From JBOHUC01 sp050733935 (GTDB lineage: Bacteria > Eisenbacteria > RBG-16-71-46 > DASYSL01), in contig JBOHUC010000070.1 in assembly GCA_050733935.1 (NCBI GenBank), positions 1-31,687 on the forward strand: a stretch of 31,687 bases of DNA, read 5' to 3'. Made by a program: the position numbers and the translations under genes. Below the pieces are notes generated by a model. It saw nothing but the letters and a program-made list of their open reading frames with translations. It did no database searches and was not told the DNA's origin. Of this stretch, positions 1 through 8,814 are shown in pieces (within the stretch, counting starts at the first letter, position 1; each line of letters opens with the position of its first letter).

Positions 1-244
1 CGGCGAGCTCGGCCGCGCGATCCGGCCGTCCGGCCACGAACTCGAACAGCGCCGCGCGCGCGAACGCCTCCGAGCGGAGGAACGGATCGCGATCGGTCGT
101 CGTGACGGTGGCGGACGGCGCCGCCGCGTGGGCGACGGGAGCCGCGGCGAGAGCGAGGAGGCCCGCGACGGCAAGAACGGAGAACGCGAACGCCGCGACA
201 GGCGACCACCGGGTGGCCGCGCGCGCGCCGCGCGATGCGCTCAT
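1..244 (-). CDS. Secreted protein of unknown function, N-terminal part only
   Basis: An open frame starts with ATG at 244 (minus) and runs off the left edge, giving 81 residues. Residues 1 to about 41 look like a Sec signal peptide: Arg-rich n-region, an Ala/Leu/Val-rich core, and an AHA-A cleavage site. The mature part begins with an Ala/Thr/Asp-rich stretch and then a helical-looking Ala/Arg/Phe/Glu-rich segment. The start lies 14 nt after the stop of the upstream secreted protein (259-1596, same strand), so the two are probably co-transcribed. No Shine-Dalgarno stronger than a G/C-rich stretch is visible. I do not recognise a family; the beginning of a tetratricopeptide-like secreted protein is possible but unproven. 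Confidence 0.6.
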   Translation of the reverse strand, partial: MSASRGARAATRWSPVAAFAFSVLAVAGLLALAAAPVAHAAAPSATVTTTDRDPFLRSEAFARAALFEFVAGRPDRAAELA

Positions 245-258
245 GCCGGACGGACGGA

Positions 259-1596
259 TCAAGGCGTCTTCGCCGCCACGAATTCGAACGTGGGATCCTG
301 CGAGCCGCTGCCCGACCCGCCTCGCACGCGGACACGCAGGAGGCTCAGCCGGCCCTCGGTGAACGAGCCGCGCCACGTGCTCGTCGTGACGCGGCGGTCC
401 GGCGTTTCGATCTCGAGCCGCACTTCGTGCGATCCGGGGCGGACCGCCGCGCGGGCGACTTCCGCCCACGCGCCGGCGTCGAGCGCCTTCCACTGGGGCT
501 CGCCCCAGGTCGCACGCGCGATCTCACCGCCGTCCACGAAGACCGCGATCTTTGCGGGGCGCGCGCGCTGCTCGCCGGACAGGAAGAGCGCAAGCTCGGT
601 CGTGCGCTCGGACGCGAGATCGCGCTCGGCCGCCGCCACGCGGGCGCTCGCGCGCTCGAGGGCGCTGTCGTTCGCCGCCATGCGCGCGCGCCAGGTGGTC
701 AGACGCGCGAGTCCGGCCTCGACTTCGGCTCCGCGCGCGAGGATCTCGGCGCGCCCGAGCGTGTCGCGCGCGGCATCCTGAGCGGAGAGCCGCTGCGCGG
801 CATCGGCTTCACGGGCCGCGAGCGTGCGCGCGCGTGCAGGCGATCCGTACTTCGGATCGTTCCGAAGCTCCTCGATGCGCGCGAGGAAGCGCGTTCGCTG
901 CGAGGCGAGATAGCGGGGGAGAGCGCCCGCGCCTTCCGATCCGGTCGTGGCCGAGGGCGTGATCGCGCGGCGCGCGAGCAGGGATCCGCGGAGCCCGTCG
1001 AGCACGAGCTCCTGCCCGGCCGAGCCCGTGAGCGTCGGATAGGTGACGAGCCAGGTCGTCCGCACCTCGTTCCGTGCGGCGACGAGCCCGCGCGAGAGGA
1101 CGGCCGCCGCGGGCATGCCGGCGGCGCGCACCGCCGAGACGGGATCGTCCCTCTCGAGGCTCGCCATCGCGGCCGAGACATCGAGCCATCCGGCTTCGAT
1201 CGCAGGTGCGTCGAACGGGAACGGGAGCTCGAATCCGCGCGTCACGCCATCGGATCGCACGGTGACGCCCCGCGCCTCGCGTGTGCCCGAGGACGCGAAC
1301 ACGAAGCTCCACGCGCGCGCGGATCCGTCCCGCCGGAGCGTGTCCGCGTTCTCCGCGTACACGAGCTCGGCATCCGCCGCCCACTCGCGCGCAAACGCGA
1401 GAGCGCCCGGATAGAGGTCGGTGGCGCGGAACCCCGACACGGCGACGCGCGCCGGAGCGGGCGGGGGCGGCGGCGGTTGTGAGGTGGCTCGTTGCGCGTC
1501 GGCGGCAGGGGGGAGGAGGAGGGCTCCTGTCGCGCAGGCGAGCGCCAACGCAAGCGCACGACGCAGGAGAGCGGTCGGAACGATCGAAACGGTCAT
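259..1596 (-). CDS. Secreted coiled-coil protein of unknown function
   Basis: This 445-residue protein is exported by sequence: a signal peptide over about residues 1-35 ends in a PAADA-Q type cleavage site, followed by a short polyproline linker. The mid part (about 75-225) is a soluble domain I do not recognise. About residues 230-345 are rich in Ala, Arg, Glu and Leu with heptad-like spacing and probably form a coiled coil. The last 100 residues look like a beta-rich domain with a Gly/Ser-rich loop. I chose the ATG at 1596 over the one at 1608 because GGAG sits six bases before it. The partial secreted gene follows 14 nt downstream, so the pair probably forms an operon working in the periplasm or outer envelope. 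It is read divergently from the acylase gene across a 200-nt spacer. Confidence 0.65.
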   Translation of the reverse strand: MTVSIVPTALLRRALALALACATGALLLPPAADAQRATSQPPPPPPAPARVAVSGFRATDLYPGALAFAREWAADAELVYAENADTLRRDGSARAWSFVFASSGTREARGVTVRSDGVTRGFELPFPFDAPAIEAGWLDVSAAMASLERDDPVSAVRAAGMPAAAVLSRGLVAARNEVRTTWLVTYPTLTGSAGQELVLDGLRGSLLARRAITPSATTGSEGAGALPRYLASQRTRFLARIEELRNDPKYGSPARARTLAAREADAAQRLSAQDAARDTLGRAEILARGAEVEAGLARLTTWRARMAANDSALERASARVAAAERDLASERTTELALFLSGEQRARPAKIAVFVDGGEIARATWGEPQWKALDAGAWAEVARAAVRPGSHEVRLEIETPDRRVTTSTWRGSFTEGRLSLLRVRVRGGSGSGSQDPTFEFVAAKTP

Positions 1597-1733
1597 GGCG
1601 GACTCCATTCGACGGGTGCCGGCGGCAGGACTGGGATCGTTCCGAAATATCGGCGCGAAGGGGCTGACTCTGAACCTCCAAGCTGGGGTCTAAGGCCCTG
1701 TCCGGGCTCGACTTGACGCATTTTGCGCTCGCC

Positions 1734-1762
1734 TTGTCCGGGCCCGTTCAGCATGCCATACT
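1734..1762 (+). promoter_or_regulatory. Sigma-70-like promoter for the penicillin acylase gene
   Basis: TTGTCC (1734-1739) and CATACT (1757-1762) match four of six bases each of the -35 and -10 consensus with exactly 17 nt between them. Transcription would start near 1769, leaving a leader of about 29 nt that contains GGAGG at 1782-1786 before the GTG at 1798. Confidence 0.45.
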
Positions 1763-1797
1763 GCCGCCCCATCTGATACCCGGAGGAAGGGAGAATC

Positions 1798-4293
1798 GTG
1801 CGCCGATTCTTGGGTTTCCTGCTCTTTCTGGCCATTCTCCTGCTCGGAGTCGCCGCCTACGGCGCGTGGGCGATCCGGCGCACGCTGCCTCCTGCCTCCG
1901 AGAAGCTCGAGATCGCGGCCGAAGGGTCCGCTGCCGCGGGCGGGGATCGAATCGAGATCGCGTACGACGCGGCCGGCGTTCCGACCGTGCGCGGCGAGAA
2001 CGAAGTCGCCGTCGCGTTCGGCCAGGGCTACGCGCACGCGCGCGATCGGCGTTTCCAGATGGAGCTGTTCCGGAAGACGGCCTCGGGCCGGCTCGCCGAG
2101 CTCGTGGGCCGTGTCGCTCTCCCGTCCGACCACCACTTTCGCACGTTCGGGTTCGCGCAGGTCGCGGACTCCGCGATCGCACTCATGGAGGAGCGTCCGC
2201 GCGCGCTCTACGAAGCGTACGCGGCGGGCGTGCGCACGTTCGATGCGCGCCATCCGGCCGCGCCGGAGTTTCTCGCGTTCGGCGGCGCGCCCGAGCCGTG
2301 GCACGCACGCGATTGCGTCCTGGTCGCCCAGCTCATGTTCGAGGACCTGGGCTACGACGCGGCGTCGAAGGAACGCGACTTCGAAATCATGGACGCAACG
2401 CTCCCCGCGTCGCTCGTCGCGTTCCTCACGCCGTGGGTCACGCCGCTCGACGCGCCGCTCGATGCGCCTCTGGCCGCGCCCGCGGGCACCGCGTCCGTCT
2501 CGCGCCGACCGGCCGCAGTTTCGGCGTTCGCGCGCACGCCGAGTGCGACCGAGTTGAATCTCAGGCGGCGTGCGGCGCTCGCGCCGCCGGCGTCCCCGAC
2601 GATGCCCGCGTCCCCCACGTTTTCGGTGGGCGAACTCGCCGCGCACGTCCGGCTCGACGGCGCCGATCGCGGGAGCAACAACTGGGCGATCGCCCCGTCG
2701 CGCAGTGCCACCGGAGGCGCGATCGCGGCGGGGGATCCGCATCTCGGGCTGCGCGTGCCCGTGATCTGGCATCGCGAACGGCTCGAGACCGCCTCCGGAA
2801 GGGACGGCCGCACGGCGATCACCGGCGTCACCCTTCCCGGACTGCCGGGCGTCGTGTTCGGCTCGAACGGGGCCGTCGCCTGGAGCGGCACGAATCTCGA
2901 GGGCGACTTCGTCGATCTCGTGCGCTGCGCGATCGCCGACGCCGACACACTCTTCTACGAAGGTCCCGCGGGACGCGAGCCGTTCGGGTTCCGCCGCGAA
3001 GTGTTCCGCGTGCGCGGCGCGCCACCCGAGACGCTTCTCGTCCGCACGACGAGCTTCGGACCGATCGTGGGCCCGGCGCGCGGCGGGGGACTCCTCGCCC
3101 TGCAATGGACCGCACTCGATCCGGCGATGCACGTGACCGGGCTCTACGACCTTCCCGGTGCGCGGTCCGTGCGCGACCTGTTCGACCGCATTCGCGATTA
3201 TCGCGGGCCGGCGCTCAACATCGTGGCGGCCGATCGCGAGGGACACATCGGCTGGCGCGTCGCGGGACAGGTTCCCCGGCGCGGGGGCTACGATCCGACG
3301 CGCCCGCGCGACGCACGCACGTCCGGCGCGGGCTGGTTCGGCTATGTCGGCGCCGACTCGATTCCCGAGATCCTCGATCCGGCATCCGGATTCCTGTGGA
3401 GCGCCAATCAGCGCACGCTCGCTCCCGCCCGCTGGGAGAAACTCGGCCGGGCGCCCGCGATGCCCTGGCGCGCGCGCCGGATCGCCGAGGCTCTCGCCTC
3501 GCGCGAGCGATGGTCGGTCGAGGATTGCGTGAGTCTGCAGAACGATCTCGACGACGCGTTCCTCGGGACCACCGCAGAGGCGCTCGAGCGCGCGCTCGCG
3601 CCCGACAGCGCGCGGACGGACTCCACGCTCGCGGCCGTGCGCGCGATCGTCGGCGGCTGGAACCGGAGCGCCGATTCGACATCCGTCGCGCACGCGCTCC
3701 TCCGATTCGTGCGCACGGAGCTGAGCGATCTCCTCCTGGCTCCGCTCATCGCGCCCTGCGTCGCGCTCGATTCGACGTTCGTGTACGACTGGAACCTCGC
3801 CGACGAAGTCGTGCGACGGCTCCTCGAGGAGCGGCCGTTGCATCTCCTCGATCCGGAATACGAGGATTACGACGCGCTCGTGCGCGCGGCCGCCCGACGC
3901 GGGGTCGCGGCCCTGCGCGCGCGCGTTCCCGGTGTCGCGCTCGAGTCCATTGCGTGGGGCCGGGTGAACCGAGCGCGCATCCATCATCCGCTCGGCGATG
4001 CGGTGCCCGCGCTCGGTCGCTGGTTCAACATGCCGGGCGTGGCGCTCGCGGGCGATTCCCACGTGCTACGCGTCGCGCGCCCGCGCTCCGGGGCATCCAT
4101 GCGAATGGTCGCGGATCTCACCGATCCCGAGCGCTCGCGCTTCGCGCTCCCGGGTGGGCAGAGCGGCCACTTCCTTTCCCGGCACTACGGGGATCACTTC
4201 GCCGACTGGGTCGCGGGGCGCACCGTGCCGCTCGAGCCGGGCGCGACGACCGCGACGATCATCCTCACGCGAGCCAGAACAACGTCGCAATGA
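1798..4293 (+). CDS. Penicillin acylase family Ntn hydrolase, membrane-anchored
   Basis: Members of this family are made as one chain, cut themselves before a nucleophilic Ser, and hydrolyse amides such as beta-lactam side chains or acyl-homoserine lactones. Here an uncleaved-looking hydrophobic anchor spans residues 4-25, followed by an alpha-chain region rich in FGQGYAHARDRRFQM-type sequence typical of the family. The nucleophile is Ser293 in RGSNNWAI (codon at 2674), which begins the beta chain; the conserved beta-chain Asn appears in the SANQR motif near residue 540. A Pro/Ala-rich stretch at about 215-275 probably is the linker peptide removed at maturation. Length (831 residues) is normal. 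GTG start at 1798 is backed by GGAGG at 1782-1786. The end overlaps the convergent hydrolase gene by 29 nt. Substrate cannot be told from sequence; quorum-signal or peptide amides are as likely as penicillins. Confidence 0.9.
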   Translation: MRRFLGFLLFLAILLLGVAAYGAWAIRRTLPPASEKLEIAAEGSAAAGGDRIEIAYDAAGVPTVRGENEVAVAFGQGYAHARDRRFQMELFRKTASGRLAELVGRVALPSDHHFRTFGFAQVADSAIALMEERPRALYEAYAAGVRTFDARHPAAPEFLAFGGAPEPWHARDCVLVAQLMFEDLGYDAASKERDFEIMDATLPASLVAFLTPWVTPLDAPLDAPLAAPAGTASVSRRPAAVSAFARTPSATELNLRRRAALAPPASPTMPASPTFSVGELAAHVRLDGADRGSNNWAIAPSRSATGGAIAAGDPHLGLRVPVIWHRERLETASGRDGRTAITGVTLPGLPGVVFGSNGAVAWSGTNLEGDFVDLVRCAIADADTLFYEGPAGREPFGFRREVFRVRGAPPETLLVRTTSFGPIVGPARGGGLLALQWTALDPAMHVTGLYDLPGARSVRDLFDRIRDYRGPALNIVAADREGHIGWRVAGQVPRRGGYDPTRPRDARTSGAGWFGYVGADSIPEILDPASGFLWSANQRTLAPARWEKLGRAPAMPWRARRIAEALASRERWSVEDCVSLQNDLDDAFLGTTAEALERALAPDSARTDSTLAAVRAIVGGWNRSADSTSVAHALLRFVRTELSDLLLAPLIAPCVALDSTFVYDWNLADEVVRRLLEERPLHLLDPEYEDYDALVRAAARRGVAALRARVPGVALESIAWGRVNRARIHHPLGDAVPALGRWFNMPGVALAGDSHVLRVARPRSGASMRMVADLTDPERSRFALPGGQSGHFLSRHYGDHFADWVAGRTVPLEPGATTATIILTRARTTSQ

Positions 4294-5865
4294 GCAGGAC
4301 GAGCGCCGCCCATCCCACCGGGTCGCCGGTGGCGGCCAGGGCCACGAGCGGCAGGAGCTGAGCGAGCAGGAACGCGAACACGAGTGCCGCCGGCACCAGG
4401 AGCTCGGCCGCCGTCCACCCCGCGCGGCTCATGAGCGCTTCGGGCGGTGACGACGGGACGCGCGGGCCCCCCGCGATCGCGGCGATCAGGCCGTCGAGCA
4501 GCGCTGGATTCTCGATGTATCCCGTGTGCGACGTGATCGGGTTCGGGAATGCGCCGTTTGCGAGGGCCACGTTTTGGACGGGCGCCTCGAGCGCGCGGTC
4601 GTTCGGGCTCTCGAGCCGCCCGCCGATGAGATCCGCCGGATCGTAATAGTTGTCCCACGCGAGCCCGCCCGGGCGGTCCGCGAAGCGCCCGAAGCGCGTG
4701 TCGACGCGCAGGCTTTCGAGCACGGCGGCAAACGTCGCGTCGTGCCGGTCGTCCGCGAAGTGGAAGAACCGGATCTTGTCGACCGGCGAGCCGAACGTGA
4801 CGACGCGATCGAGTTTCTCGAGCGCAAGCCACGGGAGCGGCCCGCCGGCCTCCGCCTCGAGCGCGAGCGAGCGCAGCGCATCCCACGCGACCACCGATCC
4901 CAGGCTGTGTCCGACGAGCAGCACACGGTCGTTCGCGTCGGTGAGCGCCCGTCGCAGCACTCCCGTCGCCTGGGCCACGACCGCCTCGTGCGCTTCGTGA
5001 CGCTCCGACGCCTCCGTGTACGTCGCGTACACCTCGACGTCACCGAGCGTGTGAACGAGGAGCCGCGCGAGCGGGAACGCGAGCGCCCAGAGCGCGAGCG
5101 CGAGCCCGAACCCCAGGAGCGCCCATCCCGTCGGCGCCTCGGCGCCGCGCGCAAGCAGCCAGGCCGCCGTGAGCGGAACCGCGAGAATCCAGGCGAACAG
5201 CGCGAGCAGGACCGGCAGCGCCCGCACGAGCGCAAACCCCATGGCCGCCGTGAAACGCTGGCGCCACGCGTGCGCGCCGGCGAGGAGAAGCGGCAGCGTG
5301 GCGACTCCCTCGCCCGCTCCCGTGGACCCGCCCGCGCCCCCGGCGTGGCGCGTTTCGAGAAACGAGAGAAACGACGCGAACGTCCCGGTCGCGCGGTTTC
5401 GTTCGGGTGCGCGGGCCGTCTCCGCGAAGGCGAGGTATTCGTCGAGCAGGAGAAGATCGAGCGGACCGGCGGTGGTTCGGTTCTCGTGGAGGACCGTCAC
5501 CTTGAGCTGCGCGTGGCTGCTCCAGCGTGCGAGGAGGTACCCGATCGGGCGCAGGTACCGCCCGCGCAGCCAGCGCCAGAGCGAGCGGAACGTCGTCCTC
5601 CCGGAGACGAGCGGCGCCCAGTACACGTCGTAAAAGCGCACGGGCACGCTTCCGATCACGGTCTCGAACGTCGCATGCGCGCGCGGCCGTCGATCGGCGG
5701 GTCCCGCGCCTTCGCCCCAGCTCACGGTGATCGGGGATTCTTCGCCCCGGCGCGAAACGCGAGCCGGGTCGCAAGCCGCGCGGTCTCCGCGTAGCGCCGC
5801 TGCTCGCCCATGCCGTGGACGAACACGATCGCCACGCGACCTGCGACCGGCGCGTTCGCTTCCAT
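4265..5865 (-). CDS. Membrane alpha/beta hydrolase (lipase-like), frame broken near N-terminus
   Basis: The protein is a serine hydrolase: the nucleophile elbow GHSLGS follows a LLV strand, and a likely catalytic His lies in ITSHTGYI near the C-terminal end of the domain. Two hydrophobic helices (coding about 5090-5240) and two or three more at the C-terminus make it an integral membrane enzyme. The N-terminal oxyanion motif VFVHGMGEQ is read only from the ATG at 5865, in a frame that meets TGA at 5722-5724. The rest, beginning around SPITVSW and including the family-like VRFYDVYWAPL segment, is read in another frame. One extra base between about 5722 and 5760 (runs GGGG at 5733-5736 or CCCC at 5745-5748) would join them into 533 residues. 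This may be a real pseudogene or an assembly error. Its 3' end overlaps the acylase gene. Confidence 0.75.
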
Positions 5866-5922
5866 GCATCGATGTGGTACCGGAGCGGGTGGCCCGTGTC
5901 AATCGAACGGGAGCGGGCCGTG

Positions 5923-5931
5923 TGCTAGGCT
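5923..5931 (+). promoter_or_regulatory. Extended -10 promoter for pyruvate kinase
   Basis: TGC followed by TAGGCT (5926-5931) is an extended -10 with no clear -35. It lies 46 nt before the start codon, leaving a leader of about 40 nt with GGGAGG at 5969-5974. The same TGC-TAnnnT form occurs before the fbp and ABC operon genes in this window. Confidence 0.4.
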
Positions 5932-5977
5932 GCCCCGGGTCGTCGCCCGGAAACCGCGCCGGGTCCTCGGGAGGTCC

Positions 5978-7408
5978 ATGAACCGACGCACGAAAATCGT
6001 CTGCACGCTCGGCCCCGCCACCTCGTCCGTGGAGCGGATCGAAGAGCTGGTTCGCGCCGGGATGGACGTCGCGCGACTCAACCTGTCGCACGGAACGCAC
6101 GACGAGCATCGCGCCGTCTACGCGCACATCCGCGCCGCGTCGGATACGACCGGGCGGGCGGTCGGGATCCTGCTCGACCTCCAGGGACCGAAGATCCGCC
6201 TGGGAGAGTTCGAGGGCGGAGAGGCGGACCTCCAATCCGGCGCGACGTTCACGATCACGACGCACCCCGACGAGGCGCGCGCGGGCACGGCCGAGATGGC
6301 CTCGACCACCTACTCCGAGCTCGCGCGTGACGTGCGGCCCGGCGATGCGCTCCTGATCGACGATGGCCTGATCCGCCTCGAGGTGCTCGACACGGATGGC
6401 GTGCGCGTCCGCACCCGCGTGGTCGAGGGCGGACCGGTGCGCGATCACAAGGGCATCAATCTTCCGGGGGCAGCCGTCTCCGCCCCCGCGATGACCGAGA
6501 AGGACAAGACCGACCTCGAGTTCGGCCTCTCGCTCCGGGTCGACATGATTGCGCTCTCGTTCGTGCGCCGGCCCGAGGACGTGCTCGAAGCGCGCGAGTT
6601 CCTGAATGCGCGGAGCGCCGACCTCCCGATCATCGTGAAGCTCGAGAAGCCCGAAGCGGTCGTCCGGCTGCGCGAGATTCTGGAACTCGCCGACGGGGTC
6701 ATGGTGGCGCGCGGCGATCTTGGCGTGGAGATGCCGCTCGAGCGCGTGCCGATCGTCCAGAAACAGGCGATCCTCATGGCGCGCCGGCTCGGGAAACCCG
6801 TGATCGTCGCGACCCAGATGCTCGAGTCCATGATCGAGCACTCGCGGCCGACGCGGGCCGAGGCGTCCGACGTCGCAAACGCAATCCTCGACGGTGCGGA
6901 CTGCGTCATGCTGTCCGGCGAGACGAGCGTGGGCGCGCACCCAATCGAAGCCGTGCGCGTCATGGCCCGCATCATCGAGGAGGCCGAAGCGGCGCCGCAC
7001 GACTCGCTGCGCGACCGGAGGCATCCGCCGCCGACCACGAAGCAGGAGGCGATCGCCGAAGCGGCCGTGCGCGCCGCACAGGAGCTCGACGTCGCGGCGG
7101 TCGCCGTGTTCACGCAGACGGGGCTCGCCGTCCGCTACGTCGCGAAGTTCCGTCCGACCCAGCCGCTGCTCGCGTTCACGACCGAGCCGCCGGTGCGGAG
7201 CCGCCTCACGCTCGTGTGGGGGGTCGAGACGTTCATCGTGCCGTGGATGGGTCACACGGACGAGATGGTGCGCGAAGTGGATCGTTCGTTGCTCGCGCTC
7301 GGACGCGCGAAGACGGGCGATCTGGTCGTGATCGTGGCCGGAACACCCCCCGGTCGCCACGGCACGACGAACATGCTCAAGATCCACCAGATCGGGGATC
7401 CGAGCTAG
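5978..7408 (+). CDS. pyk: Pyruvate kinase
   Basis: Converts phosphoenolpyruvate and ADP to pyruvate and ATP in the last step of glycolysis, in the cytoplasm as a tetramer. The 476-residue product starts with the standard RRTKIVCTLGPATSS, carries the substrate-binding ARLNLSHG, the signature IIVKLEK with the catalytic Lys, the metal-binding MVARGDLGVEM and the VATQMLESMI / SRPTRAEASDVANAI block. The C-terminal allosteric domain is present and there is no extra PEP-utilising domain. ATG 5978 is chosen because GGGAGG sits four bases upstream and the homology begins there; the longer upstream frame is non-homologous. The flavoprotein gene follows 23 nt later, probably on the same transcript. Fructose-bisphosphatase, the opposing gluconeogenic enzyme, lies nearby on the other strand. 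Confidence 0.97.
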   Translation: MNRRTKIVCTLGPATSSVERIEELVRAGMDVARLNLSHGTHDEHRAVYAHIRAASDTTGRAVGILLDLQGPKIRLGEFEGGEADLQSGATFTITTHPDEARAGTAEMASTTYSELARDVRPGDALLIDDGLIRLEVLDTDGVRVRTRVVEGGPVRDHKGINLPGAAVSAPAMTEKDKTDLEFGLSLRVDMIALSFVRRPEDVLEAREFLNARSADLPIIVKLEKPEAVVRLREILELADGVMVARGDLGVEMPLERVPIVQKQAILMARRLGKPVIVATQMLESMIEHSRPTRAEASDVANAILDGADCVMLSGETSVGAHPIEAVRVMARIIEEAEAAPHDSLRDRRHPPPTTKQEAIAEAAVRAAQELDVAAVAVFTQTGLAVRYVAKFRPTQPLLAFTTEPPVRSRLTLVWGVETFIVPWMGHTDEMVREVDRSLLALGRAKTGDLVVIVAGTPPGRHGTTNMLKIHQIGDPS

Positions 7409-7431
7409 AGAGCCTGGAGGGGGACCGGGTC

Positions 7432-8151
7432 ATGCCCGAGCTCACGGTGAAGCTGGGAAAGCGCGAAGAAGTTGCCGAAGGGACGTGGTCGTTTCGCCTG
7501 CGAACCGACGAGCCGTTCGACTTTCGCCCGGGACAGACGGTGGACCTGACGTGGCCCACTGCGCCGACGCCCGATCCGCGCGGACACAAGCGCACGTTCT
7601 CGATCGCGAACACCCCGGGAAGCGACCTCATGATCGCGACCCGCATTCGCGAGAGCCCGTTCAAGAAGGACCTCCTCGCGGCACAACCCGGCACGGAGAT
7701 CCACCTCGAAGGCCCGTTCGGGGACTTCAATCTGCCGAAGAATCCGGCCGACGTCGTGATGCTCGCCGGCGGCATCGGGGTCACGCCGTTCCGTTCGATG
7801 CTCGAGGATGCGACGGCGCGCTCGCTCACGCACGACCTCTCGCTCATCCACGTGAATCGAACGCCCGAGGAGACTCCGTTCCTCGAAGAGCTCCGTCGCT
7901 GGACGACCGCGAATCACCGCTTCACGTACGTGCCGACGATGACCCGGCCCGAGCGGTCGAAGACCCAGTGGCTCGGCCTGCGCGGGCGTGCGGACGCCGC
8001 GTTCCTCGAGGATGTGCTCGACGACGGCCGCGCGAGCGCGTTCTACATGGTCGCCGGTCCGCTTGCATTCGTCGAAGCGACGCGGAAGGCGCTCGAGCAG
8101 GTCGGCGTGCCGGATGGCCGCGTGCGCTCGGAGGATTTTCCGGGGTACTGA
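7432..8151 (+). CDS. FAD/NAD(P)-binding oxidoreductase (ferredoxin reductase-like)
   Basis: A 239-residue two-domain flavoprotein of the ferredoxin-NADP reductase superfamily, cytoplasmic, moving electrons between NAD(P)H and an unknown partner. The N-terminal barrel holds the FAD motif RTFSIANTP near residue 57, and the pyridine nucleotide domain begins with MLAGGIGVTPFRSML near 107. The C-terminus ends in EDFPGY, the usual aromatic terminus region that stacks on the flavin. There is no 2Fe-2S domain and no globin domain, so the electron partner must be a separate protein. The ATG follows GGAGGGGG at 7416-7423 and is 23 nt behind pyk, suggesting co-transcription. No specific gene name is justified. 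Confidence 0.88.
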   Translation: MPELTVKLGKREEVAEGTWSFRLRTDEPFDFRPGQTVDLTWPTAPTPDPRGHKRTFSIANTPGSDLMIATRIRESPFKKDLLAAQPGTEIHLEGPFGDFNLPKNPADVVMLAGGIGVTPFRSMLEDATARSLTHDLSLIHVNRTPEETPFLEELRRWTTANHRFTYVPTMTRPERSKTQWLGLRGRADAAFLEDVLDDGRASAFYMVAGPLAFVEATRKALEQVGVPDGRVRSEDFPGY

Positions 8152-8217
8152 CCGGATTCGATGCGGCGGCGGAACTGAGATTGAAACTCCGCAGGCTACC
8201 TTGAGGCAGGCATCCGA

Positions 8218-8799
8218 ATGCACCCGGTATTCTCCGACATTCGCTATGGCCCCTTTGCCAGCACCTACCACGCCGAGGCAATGACTCCGGAGTTTCGGGA
8301 GTCACTCAGCTCGTTTCTCGAGGCAGTGTTGTTGCCCCAGGCAGGAGGGCCATTCGAATCCTCCAGCGGAACGCTGATGGCCGTGTACGACGACCAGAAG
8401 TACTGTGGCCCGAATAGCATCGTGCGAGACATCTACAGACTTGTGTTTGCATTTCATCGTCCATCAGGCGACGACACGCTGAAGTGTGAGTTGGTCTTTG
8501 ATGGCACGACACTAACCTTCTCCTCACGACGGGGGAGGCGGTTGTATCTTTGGACTGTGGCTCGTCGACTTCACTTTCAGAAGGAGGCCCCGCGTATCCC
8601 TGAATTCTGCCAGCGGATTGCAAGGCATGAAGCCGTGGAGCCACTGTGTCCGGTGTGCTCGGCGGCGTTGAATGTCGAAGACTGGCCGGGCTTGTTCAGT
8701 GTGAGGTGCTCGGAACATTGCTTTCAGTACACTTTGCACCGTGACGCTGATGGTCAGGTTTCGCACGGACACTGCTTCCTGAGGGGCCCTGATTCCTAG
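8218..8799 (+). CDS. Orphan zinc-ribbon protein of lower GC content
   Basis: I do not recognise this 193-residue protein. It lacks a signal peptide or membrane segment. The C-terminal part has C144-P-V-C147 and C164-S-E-H-C168, a plausible zinc ribbon, and two further Cys near 63 and 90 are isolated. The N-terminal 110 residues look like a mixed alpha/beta domain. Base and codon use differ clearly from every neighbour: many T- and A-ending codons and GC closer to the fifties, which points to horizontal acquisition. The ATG at 8218 has only a weak AGGCAGG upstream; an alternative ATG lies at 8281. The gene ends 15 nt before the convergent fbp stop. A DNA-associated or toxin/immunity-type role is possible, with no direct evidence. 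Confidence 0.6.
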   Translation: MHPVFSDIRYGPFASTYHAEAMTPEFRESLSSFLEAVLLPQAGGPFESSSGTLMAVYDDQKYCGPNSIVRDIYRLVFAFHRPSGDDTLKCELVFDGTTLTFSSRRGRRLYLWTVARRLHFQKEAPRIPEFCQRIARHEAVEPLCPVCSAALNVEDWPGLFSVRCSEHCFQYTLHRDADGQVSHGHCFLRGPDS

Positions 8800-8814
8800 C
8801 AAGCCGGTGTCGCC

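Noticed and set aside
1690..4062. Long minus-strand frame opposite the acylase
   Set aside because: No recognisable domain and biased composition; the plus strand carries a clear Ntn hydrolase.
5810..5977. N-terminal extension of pyruvate kinase
   Set aside because: Non-homologous; the family N-terminus RRTKIVCTLGPA begins right after ATG 5978, which has its own ribosome-binding site.
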